A program made the position numbers and the translations under genes. Below, in pieces: positions 5,961 through 10,962 of a stretch of DNA of 10,962 nucleotides. The DNA comes from CAZXNF01 sp050741255 (lineage in GTDB: Bacteria; Pseudomonadota; Gammaproteobacteria; Burkholderiales; SG8-41). Every line of letters begins with the position of its first letter. Within the stretch, counting starts at the first letter, position 1. The DNA lies in contig JBOIEQ010000141.1 of NCBI GenBank assembly GCA_050741255.1, forward strand, positions 1 to 10,962. The letters are read 5' to 3'. The notes under the pieces are model-generated. The model did not search any database. It worked only from the letters and a program-made list of their open reading frames with translations, and was not told where the DNA came from.

Positions 5961-6941
5961 ATGCTCCCGGATGTCATTGATTACGCCCACGGCATCAGTG
6001 CCGTGGATTCCGGCTACCAGCGCCAGCGGCTGGACGCGATCCATCTGATCGTCGAGTCCAAGCGCGTGGCCGTGGTGGACGCCGGTGTCAGCCACTCGGT
6101 GCCCCGGCTCCTGGCCGCGCTTGCGGCTAAGGGATTGCGCCCCGAACAGGTGGAATACGTCCTGCTGACCCACATTCACCTCGATCACGCAGGCGGCGCG
6201 GGCGCGCTGATGGCCGCCTGCCCCAACGCCCGGCTGACCGTGCACCCGCGCGGCGCCCGGCATATGGCCGATCCGGCGAAACTGGTGGCGGGCACCATCG
6301 CCGTCTACGGGGAAGCGGTGTTCCGGCGCGCCTACGGGGAGGTGCTCCCCATTCCCGCCGAACGCATCCTCGATACGCCCGACGGCGCCACGGTCGCCAT
6401 GGGCGGCCGGACGTTCCGCTTCCTCGATACGCCCGGCCATGCGAAGCACCACGTGGCCATCGTGGATGGGCGATCGGGGCATGTCTTCGCGGGCGACACC
6501 TTCGGCGTGTCGTACCGCGAGCTGGACAGGGACGATGGCCGGCGCCAGTTCATCATTCCGACCACCAGTCCGGTGCATTTCGAGCCGGCAGCCGCCCACC
6601 GCTCGGTGGAGCGGATCGTGGCCGAGCGGCCGGAGGCGGTCTATGTCACCCACTACAGCCAGCTGCGGGACCTGGCGCGCTGCGCGGATGCCTTGCACCG
6701 CGGCATCGACGCGCACGCGGCGTTGGCACGCTCCGTGCAGGACGCCGCGCGCGACCGGTCGCATGACGCCCGCATCGCGTTGCTGCGGACCGGCGTGCAG
6801 GGAATTTTCCTAGACGAACTCGCGCGTTACGGCGCAAAGCTCGCGCCGGATGACGCACTCGCGCTCTACGCGATGGACCTTGATCTCAACGCGCAGGGGC
6901 TCGAAAGCTGGCTGGAAGCGGGTGCGCCGGCCGGTGCGTAG
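5961..6941 (+). CDS. MBL-fold metallo-hydrolase
   Basis: The protein has 326 residues and carries the metallo-beta-lactamase core in its first 235. The zinc-binding HxHxDH motif is seen as H71, H73, D75 and H76 in THIHLDHAGG. H160 in DTPGH, D179 in AGDTFG and H231 in THYSQ complete a two-metal site, so the enzyme should be active as a hydrolase. The roughly 95-residue helical C-terminal extension (about 236-326) is not part of the core fold. Related families include glyoxalase II-like and lactonase-like enzymes, but the substrate cannot be inferred. No signal peptide is present, so it is probably cytoplasmic. The ATG at 5961 is preferred over one at 5895, because the extra residues are low-complexity and the candidate -10 box would fall inside the coding region. 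The gene is divergent from msrA. Confidence 0.9.
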   Translation: MLPDVIDYAHGISAVDSGYQRQRLDAIHLIVESKRVAVVDAGVSHSVPRLLAALAAKGLRPEQVEYVLLTHIHLDHAGGAGALMAACPNARLTVHPRGARHMADPAKLVAGTIAVYGEAVFRRAYGEVLPIPAERILDTPDGATVAMGGRTFRFLDTPGHAKHHVAIVDGRSGHVFAGDTFGVSYRELDRDDGRRQFIIPTTSPVHFEPAAAHRSVERIVAERPEAVYVTHYSQLRDLARCADALHRGIDAHAALARSVQDAARDRSHDARIALLRTGVQGIFLDELARYGAKLAPDDALALYAMDLDLNAQGLESWLEAGAPAGA

Positions 6942-7008
6942 ACCCGCGGCGCCCTTCGAAAATAATGCGGTTTTCCCTCTGAAAAGAGTGTTATTGCAGA
7001 GGAAATTT

Positions 7009-7017
7009 TGTGATAAT
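7009..7017 (+). promoter_or_regulatory. Extended -10 promoter of the SWIB gene
   Basis: TGTGATAAT gives a TGn extension (7009-7011) plus GATAAT (7012-7017), a five-of-six -10 match. No good -35 was found, as is common for extended -10 promoters. It lies in a markedly AT-rich stretch (about 6958-7020) that contrasts with the GC-rich surroundings. Expected leader is about 35 nt. Confidence 0.55.
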
Positions 7018-7058
7018 ACGACCCGGTTTCCTCACCACACACGTCAGGAGGTTAGTCG

Positions 7059-7358
7059 ATGGCAACCAAGAAGAAAGCCAAGAAAGCAGTGAAAAAAGCG
7101 GCGAAGCGCAAACCAAACGCCGCGTTCATGAAGCCGATGAACATCTCGGAGAAGCTCGCGGAAGTGATTGGCGGCAAGCCGATGCCCCGCACCGAAGTGA
7201 CCAAGAAGCTCTGGATGTACATCAAGAAGCACGGCCTGCAGGACAAGAAAAACCGCCGCATGATCAACGCCGATGACAAATTGAAACCGGTGTTCGGCGG
7301 CAAGGGGCAGGTGTCGATGTTCGACATGACCAAACTGGTCAGCAAGCACCTGTCGTAA
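7059..7358 (+). CDS. Lysine-rich stand-alone SWIB/MDM2-domain protein
   Basis: The protein has 99 residues. Residues 1-18 are almost entirely Lys and Ala, like a histone H1 tail. Residues 24-99 form one SWIB domain, starting FMKPMNISEKLAEVIG and continuing through the VTKKLWMYIKKHGLQD and RRMINADDKLKPVFG stretches. SWIB domains are best known from eukaryotic chromatin remodellers and as a tail on chlamydial topoisomerase I. Small free-standing bacterial versions are widespread but functionally obscure. The basic tail suggests DNA or RNA binding, perhaps as a nucleoid protein; this is inference. Expression is probably strong: an AGGAGG ribosome binding site (7046-7051) lies 7 nt before the ATG, an extended -10 promoter precedes it, and a perfect terminator follows. 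It appears monocistronic. Confidence 0.95.
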   Translation: MATKKKAKKAVKKAAKRKPNAAFMKPMNISEKLAEVIGGKPMPRTEVTKKLWMYIKKHGLQDKKNRRMINADDKLKPVFGGKGQVSMFDMTKLVSKHLS

Positions 7359-7383
7359 GCGGCACCCGTCTACGGTTACGCCG

Positions 7384-7424
7384 ACACGGCCGGCACCCTC
7401 CTGGGGTGCCGGCCGTGTGTTTTT
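7384..7424 (+). terminator. Rho-independent terminator of the SWIB gene
   Basis: A perfect 15-bp stem (7384-7398 with 7404-7418) with a 5-nt loop (TCCTG) is followed by a run of five T at 7420-7424. It lies 26 bp after the SWIB stop. The opposite strand lacks a T-run, so it should not terminate the convergent MFS transcript efficiently. Confidence 0.92.
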
Positions 7425-7456
7425 GGGCCCCCCGCACTGGATGGATGCTGGATGGA

Positions 7457-8650
7457 TTAAGTGGGCGGCGATTTCTCGGCGGCCCGCGCCGGCGCCGCAT
7501 ACCAGCCGCTGAAGGCCAGCGCGGCCGCCATCGCCCAGAACACCGGTGACATCCCCAGCGCCGTGCCCAGGGCGCCGAACATGAGCGGGATTCCGGTCTG
7601 GCTGATGTTCAGCAGCAGGGTGCGCAGGCCCACCGCTTCCCCGGTGCGCCCGGGCGGGGCCCGGCTGTAGAGAAGCGACATGATCACCGGTTGCGCGCCG
7701 CCCAGCCCGATGCCGAGGATGAAGGCGAGTCCGACCAGCAGCGGCACGGTGTGGATGAGCGGAAACAGCGCGAGGCACGCCGCGGACGAAAGCATCGAGA
7801 AGATCAGCATCTGCCACTCCGTGACCCGGTGCACCAGCAGCGGGAACACCAGCCGCACGAAGAAGATGGCCGAGCCGTACACGCCGAGGATGAGGCCGAT
7901 GACCGAGGCGGATAGCCGCAATTCCTGCGCCGCATAGACCGGCACCATGAAGGTAAACGCATCCCACGCCATCGACAGCACCGCGCTCACCACGAACACG
8001 CGGCGCAGCGTGCGGCTTTTCAGCAGGTCGACGAGGCGATGGTTGCCGCCGCGGGTCTCGGGCGCCGCGCGCCCCGCATCGAAGCGTCGCGCGAGCAGGG
8101 CCACAAGCGCGACGCAGGGGAAACTCGCGAGCAGCAGGAAAGTGGCCCGTGCGCCGATGCCGTCGATCGCGAAACCAACCGCCGCGGGCCCCAGGACATT
8201 CGACACGGAAAACGCGAGCGCCAGCAGCCCGAAATTCTTCGCACGTCGTTCCGGGGGTCCCAGCGTGCCGAAGGCGTGATTGACGGCGATGTGAAACAGC
8301 ATGAACCCCGAGCCGATCAGGCAGCTCGAGATGAACAGGGTCGCCAGTTGCGGGAAGGCGGCGGCCAGCAGGGTGCCGGCGGTGACGGCGCCCGCCCCGT
8401 AGGCCATCGGGCGCCAGACGCCGACACGGTCGGTCCAGCGCCCGGCGTGCACGGAAAACAGCATCGGCAACGCGGCCAGCAGCGAGATCAAGGCGCCCAC
8501 GGTCAGCGCCGTGGCCTTGAGTTCCATCAGCGCGAACAGCGCCATGGTGATGCGGCTGCCCGCGAATGCCATGTGCAGGCACACCACGAGCAGGAGGAGC
8601 TCGTACAGACGGCGCTGGGCGGCAGTCGTATCGGTGGCGTTCATGGTCAT
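7457..8650 (-). CDS. Major facilitator superfamily (MFS) permease
   Basis: The protein has 397 residues and about twelve membrane helices in two halves. A basic cytoplasmic loop near the middle (about 210-235) separates the halves. The loop between helices 2 and 3 carries the MFS motif A-like sequence HAGRWTDRVGVWRP (68-81). The overall look is of a drug- or metabolite-efflux type permease, but the substrate cannot be inferred. The start at 8650 is coupled to the stop of the upstream EamA permease through TGATG. A second ATG two codons downstream is an alternative. The stop lies 33 bp beyond the SWIB terminator, on the opposite strand. It probably forms a two-gene transcript with the EamA gene. 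Confidence 0.92.
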   Translation of the reverse strand: MTMNATDTTAAQRRLYELLLLVVCLHMAFAGSRITMALFALMELKATALTVGALISLLAALPMLFSVHAGRWTDRVGVWRPMAYGAGAVTAGTLLAAAFPQLATLFISSCLIGSGFMLFHIAVNHAFGTLGPPERRAKNFGLLALAFSVSNVLGPAAVGFAIDGIGARATFLLLASFPCVALVALLARRFDAGRAAPETRGGNHRLVDLLKSRTLRRVFVVSAVLSMAWDAFTFMVPVYAAQELRLSASVIGLILGVYGSAIFFVRLVFPLLVHRVTEWQMLIFSMLSSAACLALFPLIHTVPLLVGLAFILGIGLGGAQPVIMSLLYSRAPPGRTGEAVGLRTLLLNISQTGIPLMFGALGTALGMSPVFWAMAAALAFSGWYAAPARAAEKSPPT

Positions 8651-9585
8651 CAGTCGGGCGTGCCCACGCGCGGCGCGCGGCGCCAAGTGGTGAGCGCCAC
8701 GCCTACGCAGGCGATCGCGATGCCGGTCAGCGTGAGTGCCGAGGGCGCCACGTCGAACATCAGGTATTCCAGCACGACGGCGAGGATCGGTGTCAGATAC
8801 AGAATGCTGGCCACCCGCGTCGCCTCGCCGTGCCGCATCAGGGTGTGCAGCGCGCTGACCGCGAGGATCGAGGCGCCGATCACGAGAAACGCAATGGAAC
8901 CGAGGAGCGGCCATGTCCACTGCACCACGAAATCCTCCACCGTAACCCCGAGCGGCGCCAGCACCGCCAGCGTGACGGCGAACTGGATGACCGCCGCCGC
9001 GTGCAGATCGACCGTCGGGCAGAAATGGCGCTGGTAGAGCGTGCCCGCGGTCAGCGCCACCAGCCCGATGACGATCGCCACCAGGCTTCCGGTATCGAGT
9101 TCGCGCAGGTCGAACTTGTGCCAGACGACGAGCGCCACGCCGGCCAGACCGAGTGCAAGCCCCAGCCACTGGCGTCGCGCCGGCGTCTCGCCCAGCCAGC
9201 GCGTGGCGATCACCGCCGTGATGACCGGCTGCAGCGCCAGGATCAGTGCGGCGACCCCGGCCGACATGCCGAGGAATTGGGCGTAATGGCTGCCGCCGAG
9301 GTGCAGCGCATGCACCAACAGGCCGGCGACGATGACGTGCCACAGTTCGCGGCCGCGGGAAGGCCAGACCGGCGGCCGCCACAGCACAAGCGGCACGAGC
9401 AGCGCCAGGCCGAACATGAAGCGCAGGGAAAGAAACGTGAATGGCGCCGCGTACTGCAGGCCGGTCTTGGTGGCGAGGAAGCCCGAGCCCCAGATGGTGA
9501 CGAAGTACCAGGCGAGCAGCGTGTCCCAGCCGCGCCGCTGCGCGAGGGCCGGCGGTCGGGAAAGGGCGGAATTACTGAGCGTCAC
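8650..9585 (-). CDS. EamA/DMT-family permease
   Basis: This inner-membrane transporter has ten predicted helices in two repeated EamA halves. The first opens with YFVTIWGSGFLATKTGL and continues to WLGETPARRQWLGLALGLAG. The second ends with ILAVVLEYLMFD and the final helices. Family members mostly export amino acids or other small metabolites; the substrate here is unknown. The start is uncertain. A GTG at 9583-9585 gives 311 residues, normal for the family, but its AGGAG lies directly against it. A TTG at 9622-9624 gives 324 residues but overlaps a perfect TATAAT. The gene is followed by the MFS gene (TGATG) and is divergent from the amidohydrolase. Confidence 0.88.
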   Translation of the reverse strand: MTLSNSALSRPPALAQRRGWDTLLAWYFVTIWGSGFLATKTGLQYAAPFTFLSLRFMFGLALLVPLVLWRPPVWPSRGRELWHVIVAGLLVHALHLGGSHYAQFLGMSAGVAALILALQPVITAVIATRWLGETPARRQWLGLALGLAGVALVVWHKFDLRELDTGSLVAIVIGLVALTAGTLYQRHFCPTVDLHAAAVIQFAVTLAVLAPLGVTVEDFVVQWTWPLLGSIAFLVIGASILAVSALHTLMRHGEATRVASILYLTPILAVVLEYLMFDVAPSALTLTGIAIACVGVALTTWRRAPRVGTPD

Positions 9586-9623
9586 TCCTGCGGCACTGGA
9601 AAAAAGACTGTTGTTGTGTCCCA

Positions 9624-9629
9624 ATTATA
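9624..9629 (-). promoter_or_regulatory. Candidate -10 box (TATAAT) for the EamA-MFS pair
   Basis: A perfect TATAAT on the minus strand sits 38 bp before the preferred GTG start of the permease, in an otherwise GC-rich region. No good -35 lies 16-18 bp upstream (GGCAGG at 17 bp). If used, transcription starts near 9617, downstream of the alternative TTG start. Confidence 0.45.
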
Positions 9630-9689
9630 CGTCCGGGGCGCGCGGCCCTGCCGCGAATGGAATGCGGCGACCGCGCCGCGGGCAAGCTG

Positions 9690-9705
9690 TGGCATGCTCA
9701 TTGCA
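9690..9705 (+). promoter_or_regulatory. Sigma-54 (RpoN) promoter upstream of the amidohydrolase gene
   Basis: TGGCATG-CTCA-TTGCA matches the sigma-54 consensus TGGCACG-N4-TTGCW at all but one position (T for C, a common variant). The invariant GG (9691-9692) and GC (9703-9704) are 12 bp apart, the required spacing. Transcription would start around 9716, about 77 nt before the ATG at 9793. No clear NtrC-type enhancer palindrome was found in the preceding 150 bp, so the activator is unknown. Confidence 0.7.
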
Positions 9706-9792
9706 ATCATTGCGACTGCGCAGAAGAAATGCCCGCGCAACGCTGTTCGTGGGTGAACGACACCTAGCGCCAGACACACGACAATCTCACTC

Positions 9793-10962
9793 ATGACCGC
9801 ATCCGCGACTGCAAGTCCCGAACTGGCGCTCGCCGCGCAGCTCTTTGATGCACTCCGCGCCGCGAGCCTCGATCCGCCGGGCGTCTCGCGCGCGTCGTAC
9901 GGCCCGGGCGAGCGCATGGCGCACGCCCTGTTGCGCACGACGGCGGAGTCGCTGGCCTTGCAGATCGCAACGGACCCCGCGGGCAACCTGTACATGACGT
10001 TGCCGGGCCGGGATCGCCAGGCGCCCGCGGTCATCATGGGTTCGCATCTGGACGCCGTGCCGCACGGCGGCAACTTCGACGGCGCGGCCGGCGTCGTCGC
10101 CGGGATCGCCGCCGTCGCGCGCCTGCGGCGGCTCGGCCGCACCCCGAAGCAGGACGTGACGGTGATGGGCATCCGCGCCGAGGAGATGTCGTGGTTTCCC
10201 GCGCCGTATATCGGCAGCCGCGCGGCCTTCGGGCTGTTGCCGGCGGAGGTGCTGGACAACACGCTGCGTCCCGATACGGGCCGCTCGCTGGCGTCGCACA
10301 TGGCGGAGGAAGGTTTCGATCCGGAAGCGGTGCGCCGCGGGCAAGCCTGGCTTGATCCCGCGCGCATCGGCGCCTACATCGAAGTGCATATCGAACAGGG
10401 GCCGCATCTGGTGCGGAGCGGCGATCCGGCCGCGATCGTGACCGGCATCCGCGGCAACATCCGTTACAAGCACTGCCGCGTGCACGGCCAGTACGGCCAC
10501 GCCGGCGCGGTGCAGCGCAAGGATCGCCGCGATGCGGTGATGGCAGCCGTCGAGTTCATTCATGCGCTGGAGGCCGACTGGATCGCGGACGAGGCCGCCG
10601 GGCGCGACCTCGTCGCCACGGTCGGCCAGCTCTACACCGATCCGGAACACCACACCATTACCAAGATCCCAGGGGACGTGCGCTTCACGCTGGACATCCG
10701 TTCCTACGACGACGAGCTCCTGCAGTCGATGATCCGCCGGCTGGACGAGCGGGCGCGGACGATCTCCGGCCGGCGCGCGGTGCAGATCGATCTCGGCGCC
10801 CACGCCTATACGCCCGCGGCGGTCATGGATCCCGGATTGACCGGGCAACTGGAGGCCGTTGCAACCGCGGCCGGTCTCGCCGTGCCGAAGATGGGCAGCG
10901 GTGCGGGCCACGACTGCCTGGTGTTCTCCGGGCGCGGTGTGCCCTGCGCCATGGTGTTCATC
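9793..10962 (+). CDS. M20-family amidohydrolase, N-carbamoyl-L-amino acid hydrolase/allantoate amidohydrolase type (partial, C-terminus beyond window)
   Basis: The 390 visible codons lack only the last part of a family usually about 410 residues long. It is a zinc-dependent amidase of the hydantoinase/carbamoylase group, which releases ammonia from N-carbamoyl amino acids, beta-ureido acids or allantoate. The metal ligands are visible: H85 in GSHLDAV, D96 in GGNFDGAAG, E130/E131 in AEEMSWF, H199 in EVHIEQGP and H373 in GAGHDCL. GHAGAV (235-240) marks the dimerisation or lid domain. The usual EE-x-SRF motif reads EEMSWF here, with Trp replacing Arg, which may point to a subgroup with another substrate. 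A near-consensus sigma-54 promoter lies upstream, fitting use under nitrogen limitation. No Shine-Dalgarno sequence precedes the ATG. The exact substrate cannot be fixed from sequence. Confidence 0.92.
   Translation, partial: MTASATASPELALAAQLFDALRAASLDPPGVSRASYGPGERMAHALLRTTAESLALQIATDPAGNLYMTLPGRDRQAPAVIMGSHLDAVPHGGNFDGAAGVVAGIAAVARLRRLGRTPKQDVTVMGIRAEEMSWFPAPYIGSRAAFGLLPAEVLDNTLRPDTGRSLASHMAEEGFDPEAVRRGQAWLDPARIGAYIEVHIEQGPHLVRSGDPAAIVTGIRGNIRYKHCRVHGQYGHAGAVQRKDRRDAVMAAVEFIHALEADWIADEAAGRDLVATVGQLYTDPEHHTITKIPGDVRFTLDIRSYDDELLQSMIRRLDERARTISGRRAVQIDLGAHAYTPAAVMDPGLTGQLEAVATAAGLAVPKMGSGAGHDCLVFSGRGVPCAMVFI

Noticed and set aside
7384..7424. Bidirectional terminator for the SWIB and MFS genes
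   Set aside because: The T-run is present only on the plus strand, so only SWIB termination is supported.
8039..9756. Long plus-strand open frames opposite the MFS and EamA genes
   Set aside because: They are charged, repetitive antisense shadows; the opposite strand encodes well-formed permeases.
9582..10911. Minus-strand open frames of 261 and 374 codons opposite the M20 amidohydrolase
   Set aside because: All metal ligands of the M20 enzyme are on the plus strand; these frames show no domain signature.

Overview
This is a GC-rich (clearly above 60% by eye), densely packed bacterial window. Gene content, codon use and promoter style suggest a proteobacterium, most likely a beta- or gammaproteobacterium; this is inference from family content, not a phylogenetic result. 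No rRNA, tRNA, CRISPR array or insertion sequence was seen. Ten protein genes are supported, two of them running off the window ends.

Left part (1-5050): a beta-glucan locus. A partial minus-strand gene at the left edge begins with a membrane anchor and a GH17 domain, as in NdvB-type beta-1,3-glucan synthases. A second GH17 protein, with a multi-span membrane tail (NdvC-like), is the last gene of a tight minus-strand operon: AI-2E/PerM-family membrane protein, then a DUF72 protein, then the NdvC-like protein. These are joined by ATGA and TGATG stop/start overlaps and preceded by a good sigma-70-type promoter. A small four-helix membrane protein lies on the plus strand between the two GH17 genes.

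Middle part (5050-7460): a secreted methionine sulfoxide reductase MsrA (minus strand) is divergent from an MBL-fold hydrolase (plus strand). The last 46 bp of msrA are repeated exactly 142 bp downstream, next to the PerM operon promoter. A lysine-rich SWIB-domain protein follows on the plus strand, with its own AT-rich promoter, a strong ribosome binding site and a perfect 15-bp terminator hairpin.

Right part (7460-10962): a minus-strand pair of transporters (an EamA/DMT permease, then an MFS permease, joined by TGATG) is divergent from a plus-strand M20-family amidohydrolase of the N-carbamoyl-amino-acid hydrolase/allantoate amidohydrolase type, cut by the right edge. A near-consensus sigma-54 promoter precedes the amidohydrolase, which points to nitrogen-regulated expression.

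The observations most worth following are the msrA-tail repeat, the sigma-54 promoter on the amidohydrolase, a beta-clamp-binding-like motif at the N-terminus of the DUF72 protein, and the paired GH17 layout with its small membrane protein. No clearly new multi-gene system was found.
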